Assembly: GCA_023819365.1 (NCBI GenBank)
Contig: JAMWBP010000042.1
Coordinates: 1-6,115 of the forward strand
From: Candidatus Omnitrophota bacterium
GTDB lineage: Bacteria > Ratteibacteria > UBA8468 > B48-G9 > JAFGKM01
DNA: 6,115 bases
Reading direction: 5' to 3'
In this document: positions 1 to 5,751 of the stretch, piece after piece
Numbering within the stretch: position 1 is the stretch's first letter
Layout of the letters: the number at the start of each line of letters is the position of its first letter
Made by a program: the position numbers and the translations under genes
The notes under the pieces: generated by a model
What the model was told of the DNA's origin: nothing
Databases searched by the model: none
The model's input: only the letters and a program-made list of their open reading frames with translations

Positions 1-2
1 TC

Positions 3-188
3 CGCTGGCGACAGGACAACGTGCCCCCCGGATCGGTCATCGCCGCCGGCGGGCACCTGTTGTTGCTCGAGGGCAAGGGCCGCCTGATTCTGGTCCGGCC
101 GGACCCCGCCGTATCCTTCTACGCCTTGCTTCCTGAAGTAAAATTTTCTCCCTTATCATACTTTCTAAAACACCCTGTTCAATATTAA
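3..188 (+). pseudogene. Fragment of a PQQ-like beta-propeller protein, broken at a chimeric join
   Basis: This frame is open from the window edge to a TAA at 186-188, but only about the first 36 codons look native. They read as a W-x-Q-D-N segment, then P-P-G-S-V-I-A-A-G-G-H-L, then L-L-E-G-K-G-R-L-I-L-V and P-D-P. This is the pattern of one blade of PQQ-binding-like (quinoprotein/BamB-type) beta-propellers: a 'gs-I-x-a-d/g-G-x-L' strand, a turn with G-x-G/R, and a hydrophobic strand. Codon use is strongly GC-rich with G/C in third positions, unlike the rest of the window. After about base 111 the frame runs into DNA that encodes another protein on the opposite strand, so its last 25 or so codons are meaningless. 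Both ends of the protein are missing, so its role cannot be stated. The family call comes from pattern resemblance over about 35 residues. Confidence 0.42.
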
Positions 189-435
189 GTCCCTTAAGAA
201 GTTCAGATGTCTTCTCACCAAATATCTTCCTGTATTGCTCTTCTACCTCTCCAAGTTCTTTATAATACTCACGCAGGGTAATGTGTTCTTTATTTACAGT
301 CGCTGCATAATACTGGGATTTCCCTCCACCACCTACTCCTACACCCCAGATTAAAAAACCAGGAATGATAAGTATAGCAATTATCCAGAGAATAATCTTC
401 ATATTCCTCTTTTTTCTAAAAAATTTCATAACCAT
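37..435 (-). CDS. SurA/PpiD-type periplasmic chaperone, N-terminal part only
   Basis: This is the N-terminus of a membrane-anchored peptidyl-prolyl isomerase-type chaperone (SurA N-terminal domain family), which helps fold exported proteins in the periplasm. Counting from the ATG at 435, residues 4-13 are basic (K-F-F-R-K-K-R-N), 14-31 form one membrane helix ending P-G-F-L-I-W-G, and 33-38 are a glycine-rich linker. From about residue 45 comes the start of the chaperone domain (A-T-V-N-K-E-x-I-T-x-x-E-Y-Y, then helices with E-E-Q-Y-R-K-I-F and S-M-I-R-E-K-I-L-L-Q-E-A). Native sequence ends near residue 108 (base ~112). The remaining codons down to the TGA at 37-39 are Arg/Gly/Pro-rich antisense of the GC-rich block and should not be treated as protein. 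The rest of the domain and any PPIase domain are missing. An upstream in-frame ATG at 444 overlaps the rsmI stop but lies directly against the AGGGGG ribosome site; the ATG at 435 has a 9-base spacer and is preferred. The ATG at 429 is also possible. The gene follows rsmI by one base, so the two are probably cotranscribed. Confidence 0.72.
   Translation of the reverse strand: MVMKFFRKKRNMKIILWIIAILIIPGFLIWGVGVGGGGKSQYYAATVNKEHITLREYYKELGEVEEQYRKIFGEKTSELLKGLNIEQGVLESMIREKILLQEARRRRIRRGPAGPESGGPCPRATTGARRRR
105..125. other. Composition and gene-content junction (probable chimeric join)
   Basis: To the left of about 111 the DNA is about 72% G/C (79 of 110 bases counted). To the right it drops at once to AT-rich sequence. 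Here the + strand propeller-like frame loses its family pattern after P-D-P-A. The - strand SurA-like frame also loses sense, turning into Arg/Gly/Pro-rich antisense of the GC-rich block. The best single point is 111/112, where the last plausible Ile codon (ATA on the - strand, 112-114) meets GC-rich codons; the uncertainty is about ten bases either way. No insertion sequence end, repeat, tRNA or attachment site is visible at the join. Confidence 0.65.
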
Positions 436-436
436 T

Positions 437-1105
437 TCAGTCATCCCCCTTTATTATTATTACAAACTCTCCTTTCATTTCCCTGTTCTGATAATACTCA
501 TAAACTTCAGAAACAGTCCCTGTTTTTATTTCTTCAAATTTTTTTGTTAGTTCTCTACACACTGTCATCTCTCTCTCAGCATTAAATATCTCCTTAATAA
601 ACATAAGTGTCTCTTTTATCCTGTGGACTGATTCATAAAAGATTATAGTTTCCTTCCTTGTTCTCAGTTCTTCAATTATCTTTCTTTTCTTTCCTTTCTT
701 CCTTGGAAGAAACCCATAAAAAACAATTTTGTCTGTCGGAAGTCCACATACAGACATTGCAGCAGTAAGGGCAGATGGCCCGGGGACAGCAGTTACAGGT
801 ATATTATTTTTATATGCCTCCCTTACCAGAAGATATGCAGGGTCTGAAACTCCAGGTGTCCCTCTATCACATATAAGTGCGATATCTTTTCCCTCTAATA
901 AAAACTTAATAGCCCTCTTCAGACGATGCTTCTCATTTTCTCTGTAATAACTTACCAGTGGCTTTTTTATACCGAGATGGTTCAATAGTTTTAATGCTTC
1001 CCTGGTATCTTCACAAAAGATAACATCCACATTTTTCAAGGTATCAACTGCCCTGAATGTAATATCATCTAAATTCCCGATTGGTGTTGCTATAATATAT
1101 AACAT
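437..1105 (-). CDS. rsmI: 16S rRNA (cytidine-1402-2'-O)-methyltransferase RsmI
   Basis: RsmI transfers a methyl group from S-adenosylmethionine to the 2'-O of C1402 in the decoding centre of 16S rRNA, and acts on the 30S subunit in the cytoplasm. The 222 residues show the tetrapyrrole-methylase fold in order: start strand I-I-A-T-P-I-G-N-L-D-D-I-T (4-16), C-E-D-T-R (31-35), the C-D-R-G-T-P-G-V-S-D-P loop (79-89), V-P-G-P-S-A-L-T-A (107-115), Y-G-F-L-P-R-K (130-136), F-Y-E-S-V-H-R (156-162), and a C-R-E-L-T-K-K segment near 183-190. The loop at 79-84 is usually S-D-A-G-T-P, so Ser and Ala are replaced by Cys and Arg. The protein stops right after the strand E-F-V-I-I-I-K-G, so it lacks the C-terminal extension of roughly 50-60 residues found in E. 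coli-type RsmI (about 286 aa). Shorter family members exist, and the core is complete. The ATG at 1105 starts directly at the conserved motif, but no Shine-Dalgarno sequence precedes it. A near-consensus promoter lies about 30 bases upstream. Confidence 0.93.
   Translation of the reverse strand: MLYIIATPIGNLDDITFRAVDTLKNVDVIFCEDTREALKLLNHLGIKKPLVSYYRENEKHRLKRAIKFLLEGKDIALICDRGTPGVSDPAYLLVREAYKNNIPVTAVPGPSALTAAMSVCGLPTDKIVFYGFLPRKKGKKRKIIEELRTRKETIIFYESVHRIKETLMFIKEIFNAEREMTVCRELTKKFEEIKTGTVSEVYEYYQNREMKGEFVIIIKGDD
445..450 (-). promoter_or_regulatory. Ribosome binding site AGGGGG for the SurA-like gene
   Basis: On the - strand AGGGGG is followed by ATGACTGAAATG. The first ATG touches the site, which is too close for initiation. 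The ATG at 435 has a 9-base spacer, so this site argues for the shorter start. The site lies inside the last codons of rsmI, which suggests coupled translation of the two genes. Confidence 0.55.
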
Positions 1106-1117
1106 TAAGTTAAAGTG

Positions 1118-1146
1118 TTGACTTTCTGAACGATAAATTATAAACT
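1118..1146 (+). promoter_or_regulatory. Probable sigma-70-like promoter for the apgM-rnf operon
   Basis: TTGACT (1118-1123) matches five of six bases of the -35 consensus. Two -10 candidates follow: TATAAA at 1139-1144 (15-base spacer, five of six matches) and TAAACT at 1141-1146 (17-base spacer, four of six). Transcription would start near 1151, leaving about 26 bases of leader with the ribosome site GGGAG at 1167-1171. This promoter is weaker on paper than the opposing one. No operator palindrome or riboswitch fits in the remaining leader. Confidence 0.45.
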
Positions 1147-1165
1147 AATCAGGAATTTTTTTCAA
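1137..1165 (-). promoter_or_regulatory. Sigma-70-like promoter for rsmI and the SurA-like gene
   Basis: Read on the - strand, TTGAAA (1165-1160) and a perfect TATAAT (1142-1137) are separated by exactly 17 bases. That matches five of six bases of the -35 consensus and all of the -10. Transcription would begin near 1130, giving a leader of about 25 bases before the rsmI ATG. Its -10 shares bases with the -10 of the rightward promoter. Confidence 0.6.
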
Positions 1166-1176
1166 AGGGAGAAATT

Positions 1177-2391
1177 ATGGACTATGAAAAAGTCATTCCC
1201 GGTATAATAAAAAAGACAGACAGCAAGATACTGCTTATAGTTTTAGATGGCGTCGGCGGACTGCCTCATTCTGAAACAGGAAAAACAGAACTTGAAACAG
1301 CCAGTACCCCATTTCTTGATGAGATGGCATCAAAAAGTTCCTGTGGACTTACCATCCCTGTCCTTAATGGTATTACACCCGGAAGTGGTCCCGGACATAT
1401 TGCTCTTTTTGGCTATGACCCGATAGAAACACAGATAGGAAGAGGAGTGCTTGAATGTTTAGGTATTGGTGCCACTGTAGGAAAAGATGATATTGCAATC
1501 CGTGGAAACTTTGCCACTATTACACCTGACCGGATAGTAACTGATAGGCGAGCAGGAAGGATATCAACAGAAGAAAATCAGGAGATTGTGTCTCTTCTTT
1601 CAGAAAAGATAAAAGAAATAAAAGGTGTAAAGGTATCTATATATACTGTAAAAGAACACAGGTGCGCAATAGTCCTTAAAGGGAGTGGACTTGCACCTTA
1701 TGTATCAGAAAACGACCCGCAGAAAGAAGGACAGCCCTTAAAGCCCATAAAGGCACTTGACAGGTCATCAGATAAAACAGCCGAAGTATTAAGCGAGATT
1801 GAAAAGAAGGTAATGGAAATTCTAATGCCTGTTGATACAAAAGCAAAAGGGCTATTATTCAGAGGTATATCAAAACTACCGGATATCAAGACCTTTAGTG
1901 AAAAATATAAACTCAATGCTGCCTGTATAGCAACATATCCGATGTATAAAGGTATAGCAAAGGTTGTAGGTATGGATGTGATAGATGGACTGGAGACAAT
2001 TGAAAGTGAGATAAATGCCCTAAAGGGAATCTACAATCAGTATGACTTCTTCTTCCTTCATATAAAAAAGACAGATAGTTATGGGGAGGATGGAAACTTT
2101 GAGGCAAAGGTAAAGACCATTGAAGAGGCAGATAGATGTTTAAGTGTAATAAAAAATATGAAGTTTGGTGCTATAGCAATAACCGGAGACCATTCAACCC
2201 CTGCCCTCCTGAAATCACATTCCTGGCATCCCTTACCACTTTTAATAAATTCACCCTATGCAATACAAGATGATGCAAAAAGATTGACAGAAAGGGAATG
2301 CGCCAAAGGGATATTAGGCAGGATATACTCTAAAGAGATTATGTATCTTTTACTTGCATATTCACTGAAACTTGACAAATTCGGAGCATAA
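1177..2391 (+). CDS. apgM: 2,3-bisphosphoglycerate-independent phosphoglycerate mutase (ApgM type)
   Basis: This enzyme interconverts 3-phosphoglycerate and 2-phosphoglycerate in glycolysis/gluconeogenesis, in the cytoplasm, using a phosphoserine intermediate and two divalent metal ions (alkaline-phosphatase superfamily). The 404 residues match the usual length of the archaeal-type family, which also occurs in many bacteria. Visible motifs are L-I-V-L-D-G-V-G-G-L-P (20-30; D24 a metal ligand), then G-I-T-P-G-S-G-P-G-H with S70 as the likely nucleophile followed by F-G-Y-D-P (78-82). Later come R-G-N-F-A-T, K-K-T-D-S-Y-G-E-D-G-N-F (297-308), T-G-D-H-S-T-P (336-342; D338 and H339 metal ligands) and H-S-W-H-P (348-352). 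In the third motif E304 sits where many relatives have the His of 'G-H-D-G'. The ATG at 1177 has GGGAG with a 5-base spacer. The gene heads the rightward operon and ends one base before rnfC. The assignment to the family is secure; activity with the Glu substitution is inferred from otherwise complete motifs. Confidence 0.93.
   Translation: MDYEKVIPGIIKKTDSKILLIVLDGVGGLPHSETGKTELETASTPFLDEMASKSSCGLTIPVLNGITPGSGPGHIALFGYDPIETQIGRGVLECLGIGATVGKDDIAIRGNFATITPDRIVTDRRAGRISTEENQEIVSLLSEKIKEIKGVKVSIYTVKEHRCAIVLKGSGLAPYVSENDPQKEGQPLKPIKALDRSSDKTAEVLSEIEKKVMEILMPVDTKAKGLLFRGISKLPDIKTFSEKYKLNAACIATYPMYKGIAKVVGMDVIDGLETIESEINALKGIYNQYDFFFLHIKKTDSYGEDGNFEAKVKTIEEADRCLSVIKNMKFGAIAITGDHSTPALLKSHSWHPLPLLINSPYAIQDDAKRLTERECAKGILGRIYSKEIMYLLLAYSLKLDKFGA
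2383..2386 (+). promoter_or_regulatory. Ribosome binding site GGAG that fixes the rnfC start
   Basis: GGAG lies within the last codons of apgM, 6 bases before the ATG at 2393. It favours that ATG over the in-frame TTG at 2372, which would add seven residues read out of the apgM tail and has no family match. The M-F-Q-G-G-V start also fits known RnfC N-termini. Confidence 0.7.
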
Positions 2392-2392
2392 G

Positions 2393-3697
2393 ATGTTTCA
2401 AGGTGGAGTGAAACTTGTTGACTTCAAGGAGATAAGTAAAGATAAAGTAACTGAGGATTTTCCAGCACCTGAAAAGGTTATCATCCCACTTTCACAGCAT
2501 ACAGGCATCCCATCTAAACCAGTTGTCAAAAAAGGGGATACAGTTCTTAAAGGCCAACTTATAGGTGAAAATGCTGGATTTATCAGTAGTGCTACCCATT
2601 CAAGTATTTCAGGAACTGTAGCAGGGATAGAAAATTGTTCTTTACCGGGAGGTCGAATATCAACAGCAATTATCATAGAAAATGATGGGAAAGATATCCC
2701 TGTTGAACCTGTAAACAGAAATTGGCAGGATTTAAAACCAGAAGAGATTATCTCAATTGTAAGGGATTCTGGTATAGTCGGTATGGGTGGTGCTGCCTTC
2801 CCTTCTGCAGTAAAACTTACCATCCCAAAAGGGAAGAAAGCAGATTATGTGATTCTTAATGGATGCGAATGCGAACCATTCCTCACTGCTGACTACAGGG
2901 TGATGATAGAAGAGACAGATAAGGTAGTAGAGGGTTTATTTATTATATGTAAAGCAATTGGAGTAAAGAAAGGATATATAGGGATAGAAAGTAATAAAAG
3001 AGACCTTGTTCCGTTATTAAGAGAAGCCATAACAAAGTTTGTTTCTGAGGTAGTTGTAGAGATAAAGGTCTTACCGGAGAAATATCCACAGGGAAGTGAA
3101 AAACATCTGATAAAGTCAGTCCTGAACAAAGAGGTGCCTTCTGGTGGGCTGCCTGTAGATGTTGGCTGTGTTGTCTTTAATATCCAGACAGCACTTGCCA
3201 TAAGAGACGCTGTATGTGAAGGAATACCACTTATTGAGAGAGTATTAACCGTAACAGGCCTTGTCAGAAACCCTAAAAACTTAAGAACAAGAATTGGGAC
3301 CCCTGTTTCAAAAATTTTAGAATACTGCGGCGTTGAACTAAAAGAAAATACAAAGATAGTCATTGGTGGTCCTATGATGGGTATCCAGATACATACAACT
3401 GATATACCTGTAATTAAAGGAACTTCAGGGATACTTGTTCTTCCCCAAGAGTTTCTTCCTGAAAAAATTCAGCCGTGTATAAGGTGTGGTAAATGTATTG
3501 AGGTATGTCCTATGCGACTTGTGCCTGCTGAACTGGGTAAATATGCAGAAAATCAGAAGTGGGAAAGATGTAATGAGTTTAATGTATCTGACTGTATTGA
3601 ATGTGGGTGTTGCAGTTATATATGCCCAGCAAAAAGACCTCTTGTAGACCTTTTTAAGTGGGCAAAAGTAGAGATAAGAAAGGCAGGAACAAAATGA
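2393..3697 (+). CDS. rnfC: Rnf electron transport complex subunit C
   Basis: RnfC is the peripheral cytoplasmic subunit of the Rnf complex (ferredoxin:NAD+ oxidoreductase). It binds NADH and flavin and passes electrons through two [4Fe-4S] clusters. From the ATG at 2393 it has 434 residues. In order: N-terminal F-x-G-G-V-K (2-7); P-L-S-Q-H-T-G (32-38) and V-K-K-G-D (45-49) of the barrel-sandwich domain; and the Rossmann-like part with G-M-G-G-A-A-F-P (130-137) and N-G-C-E-C-E-P-F-L-T-A-D (156-167), as in NuoF. A soluble ligand-binding (SLBB-like) segment with V-T-G-L-V-R-N-P follows. Two ferredoxin motifs are C362-x2-C365-x2-C368-x3-C372-P and C401-x2-C404-x2-C407-x3-C411-P. All eight cluster cysteines are present. 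The length is typical of short RnfC proteins without the Ala/Lys-rich C-terminal tail seen in some gammaproteobacteria. It starts one base after apgM and overlaps rnfD by four bases. NuoF is excluded by the two C-terminal ferredoxin motifs and by the neighbours. Confidence 0.97.
   Translation: MFQGGVKLVDFKEISKDKVTEDFPAPEKVIIPLSQHTGIPSKPVVKKGDTVLKGQLIGENAGFISSATHSSISGTVAGIENCSLPGGRISTAIIIENDGKDIPVEPVNRNWQDLKPEEIISIVRDSGIVGMGGAAFPSAVKLTIPKGKKADYVILNGCECEPFLTADYRVMIEETDKVVEGLFIICKAIGVKKGYIGIESNKRDLVPLLREAITKFVSEVVVEIKVLPEKYPQGSEKHLIKSVLNKEVPSGGLPVDVGCVVFNIQTALAIRDAVCEGIPLIERVLTVTGLVRNPKNLRTRIGTPVSKILEYCGVELKENTKIVIGGPMMGIQIHTTDIPVIKGTSGILVLPQEFLPEKIQPCIRCGKCIEVCPMRLVPAELGKYAENQKWERCNEFNVSDCIECGCCSYICPAKRPLVDLFKWAKVEIRKAGTK
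3685..3688 (+). promoter_or_regulatory. Ribosome binding site AGGA that fixes the rnfD start
   Basis: AGGA sits 5 bases before the ATG at 3694, whose ATGA overlaps the rnfC stop. An in-frame GTG at 3658 would add 12 charged residues encoded inside rnfC and has no comparable site, so the ATG is preferred. Confidence 0.65.
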
Positions 3698-4620
3698 AAG
3701 AGTTAACTTGTTCACCACATATACACAGCAGCGAGACAACCGCAAAGATTATGTGGAGTGTGGTAATTGCTTTATTACCTGCAACATTGGCAAGTATATA
3801 CTTTTTTGGTCTTGATGCCCTCAGGGTCATCATAGTATGTATAATTTCCTGTTATATAGGTGAGGTTGTCAGCCATTTTGTATTCAACAGAAAGTTGAAG
3901 TCATTTGATGGGAGTGAGGTTGTCACAGGTCTTCTTCTGGCTTTTGTGCTTCCACCTTCAATCCCTTTATGGATGGCAGGTATAGGTGGCTTCCTTGCGA
4001 TATTCCTTGTAAAAGAACTCTTTGGGGGTATTGGATTTAATATATTCAATCCTGCACTTGCTGCAAGGTCAATCCTTACTGTTTCATTCCCATTAGAGAT
4101 GACCCAATTCACAGCTCCTTTATCATATAGAGTAGATGCCATAACAACAGCCACTCCATTAGGAATTATTAAAGAAGGGATAGGTGGGCAACTACCTTCA
4201 CTATGGCAGATGTTTATTGGAAACAGGCCTGGTTGCCTCGGAGAGACAAGTATTCTTCTGCTTGTTATCGGTGCGATATTCCTTCTATGTAGAAAGATAA
4301 TAACCTGGCATATACCTGTATCTTATATACTCACTGTTGTAGTTATCACATCTATTGCAGGACAGAATCCAATTTTCCATATACTTGCAGGTGGACTTGT
4401 TTTAGGTGCATTTTTTATGGCTACTGACTATGTAACATCTCCTATAACTCCAAAAGGTAAAATAATATTTGGTATCGGCTGTGGTATAATTACTTCACTG
4501 ATACGGCTGAAAGGAAGTTATCCTGAAGGTGTGGCATATTCTGTAATATTTATGAATATGTTTGTCCCACTGATTGATAGATATACACTACCTAAAAAAT
4601 TTGGAGCAATTAAAAAATGA
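3694..4620 (+). CDS. rnfD: Rnf electron transport complex subunit D
   Basis: RnfD is an integral membrane subunit of the Rnf complex, homologous to NqrB, that carries covalently bound FMN and is thought to take part in Na+/H+ translocation. The 308 residues begin with the family signature S-P-H-I-H-S-S-E-T-T-A-K-I-M and hold about eight to nine hydrophobic helices. Other signatures are E-V-V-T-G-L-L-L-A-F-V-L-P-P, G-G-I-G-F-N-I-F-N-P-A-L-A-A-R, G-N-R-P-G-C-L-G-E-T-S and A-T-D-Y-V-T-S-P-I-T-P-K-G. The flavinylation site is D148-A-I-T-T-A-T154-P-L, with T154 the expected FMN ester residue. The residue before the final A-T is Thr, where Gly is common. The length is slightly shorter than the 320-350 aa common in proteobacteria. 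The start overlaps the rnfC stop and the stop overlaps rnfG (both ATGA), so translation is probably coupled. Flavin attachment requires an ApbE-type transferase, which is not in this window. Confidence 0.96.
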   Translation: MKELTCSPHIHSSETTAKIMWSVVIALLPATLASIYFFGLDALRVIIVCIISCYIGEVVSHFVFNRKLKSFDGSEVVTGLLLAFVLPPSIPLWMAGIGGFLAIFLVKELFGGIGFNIFNPALAARSILTVSFPLEMTQFTAPLSYRVDAITTATPLGIIKEGIGGQLPSLWQMFIGNRPGCLGETSILLLVIGAIFLLCRKIITWHIPVSYILTVVVITSIAGQNPIFHILAGGLVLGAFFMATDYVTSPITPKGKIIFGIGCGIITSLIRLKGSYPEGVAYSVIFMNMFVPLIDRYTLPKKFGAIKK

Positions 4621-5162
4621 AAAAGAAAGATATAATTATAGGACTTTTGATAATATTTATAATAACATCGCTTTCTGGTTATCTTCTTGCACAGGTGTAT
4701 AAAGTAACCAAACCAAAGATTGAACAACAGAAAAAGGATGAAGGACAAAAACTGTATAAAGAGATATTTCCTGAAGGTGTAGAGTTTACAGAAGAGAAGG
4801 AATATATTGCTGTCTATGATGATGAGAAAAAACTTCTCGGCAGGATATATCATATAGTTCAGGCCGGTTATGGAGGCCCAATTGTTATAAAAGCAGGGTT
4901 TGATACAGAAGGTAAAGTTAAAGGGGTAAGGATACTTGAACATTCAGAGACACCAGGACTTGGTGCTAAGATAACAGAAAAGTCATTCCTCAATCAGTTT
5001 GCAGGGAAGTCAGGGAAAAAGTTATATCTAAAAAAGTATGACAAAGAAGGAACAATAGATGCGATAACAGGGGCTACAATATCATCAAAGGCGGTATCTG
5101 ACGGAGTTATAAAGATACAGGAAAAAATCAAGGCAGAGGGAAAAATCAATGAAACTGATTGA
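4617..5162 (+). CDS. rnfG: Rnf electron transport complex subunit G
   Basis: RnfG (NqrC-like) is anchored by one N-terminal helix and exposes an FMN-binding domain on the outer face of the membrane, where it takes part in electron transfer within the Rnf complex. The 181 residues show a K-K-K-D start, one helix at about 7-27, a lysine/glutamate-rich linker, then the FMN_bind domain. Signatures include G-Y-G-G-P-I-V-I (near 84-91), H-S-E-T-P-G-L-G-A-K-I (near 110-120) and D148-A-I-T-G-A-T154-I-S-S, in which T154 is the expected site of covalent FMN. Its order after rnfD and before rnfE is the standard Rnf order. The ATG at 4617 overlaps the rnfD stop (ATGA). A GGAG at 4603-4606 is 10 bases upstream, a long but usable spacing. 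There is no lipobox, so it is not a lipoprotein. NqrC is the main alternative and is excluded by the RnfC with ferredoxin motifs upstream. Confidence 0.95.
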   Translation: MKKKDIIIGLLIIFIITSLSGYLLAQVYKVTKPKIEQQKKDEGQKLYKEIFPEGVEFTEEKEYIAVYDDEKKLLGRIYHIVQAGYGGPIVIKAGFDTEGKVKGVRILEHSETPGLGAKITEKSFLNQFAGKSGKKLYLKKYDKEGTIDAITGATISSKAVSDGVIKIQEKIKAEGKINETD

Positions 5163-5751
5163 ACCCAAAAACTTTTTTGCAGGCATCTGGAAAGAAAATC
5201 CTATATTTTTCCTTATGTTAGGGCTGTGTCCACTTCTTGCTGTCTCATCATCTCTTAAAGATGCACTTGGTATGGGGATTGCCTTTATCTTTGTCCTTAC
5301 AGGGGCAAATATTACTGTCTCCCTTATAAGAAGATTTGTCCCCTCTCACATAAGGATACCTGTATTTATCGTTGTAATAGCAACATTTGTCACCATTGCT
5401 GACTATTCACTTGCTGCATATCTACCAAAACTTCACAGAAACCTTGGTGTATATCTTCCACTGATGGTTGTGAACTGTATCATATTAGGAAGGGCTGAAG
5501 CATTCGCATCAAAAAACAACATACTTAACTCCGCATTAGATGGACTTGGTATGGGATTGGGATTTACACTTGCGATTGTCATTATCGCAATACTAAGAGA
5601 ACTACCCGGGCAGGGAACACTTTTCGGTATAAGGACATTTGGAGAAAACTACAAGCCATTTCTTATAATGATTATGCCACCGGGTGCATTCTTTGTTATT
5701 GGCTTTCTGATAGCACTTAAAAACAGTATAGGAGGAAGAAAAAGATGCTAA
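5149..5751 (+). CDS. rnfE: Rnf electron transport complex subunit E
   Basis: RnfE (NqrD-like) is a small six-helix membrane subunit that pairs with RnfA. Established structural work on Rnf/Nqr shows that two cysteines from each of the pair hold a [2Fe-2S] cluster inside the membrane. The 200 residues carry both motifs: L-G-L-C27-P-L-L-A-V and V-V-N-C110-I-I-L-G-R-A-E-A-F-A. Other family marks are the start F-x-x-G-I-W-K-E-N-P, L-T-G-A-N, P-S-x-I-R-I-P and R-E-L-P-G-Q-G-T-L-F-G. Length is normal. It begins inside the rnfG end (14-base overlap) with AGAGGG at 5135-5140 and an 8-base spacer, so its translation does not rely only on coupling. It overlaps rnfA by seven bases. Confidence 0.96.
   Translation: MKLIEPKNFFAGIWKENPIFFLMLGLCPLLAVSSSLKDALGMGIAFIFVLTGANITVSLIRRFVPSHIRIPVFIVVIATFVTIADYSLAAYLPKLHRNLGVYLPLMVVNCIILGRAEAFASKNNILNSALDGLGMGLGFTLAIVIIAILRELPGQGTLFGIRTFGENYKPFLIMIMPPGAFFVIGFLIALKNSIGGRKRC

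Noticed and set aside
365..550. Open + strand frame with a hydrophobic, Phe-rich product
   Set aside because: It lies antisense across the well-supported rsmI end and SurA-like start; the Phe/Ile-rich composition is what antisense of Lys/Glu-rich coding gives.
1151..1162. Run of seven T residues after an A/G tract, as in a terminator
   Set aside because: No GC-rich stem precedes it on either strand, and it lies in the spacer between the boxes of a good - strand promoter.
2372..2392. TTG start that would extend rnfC by seven residues
   Set aside because: The extension overlaps the apgM end and matches nothing in RnfC; the ATG at 2393 has GGAG at a 6-base spacing.
2398..3363. Two long - strand frames opposite rnfC
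   Set aside because: Low-complexity Ser/Pro/Thr products with no family pattern, fully covered by rnfC with complete Fe-S motifs on the + strand.
3658..3693. GTG start that would extend rnfD by 12 residues
   Set aside because: The added charged residues come from the rnfC reading region; the ATG at 3694 has AGGA and the family N-terminus.
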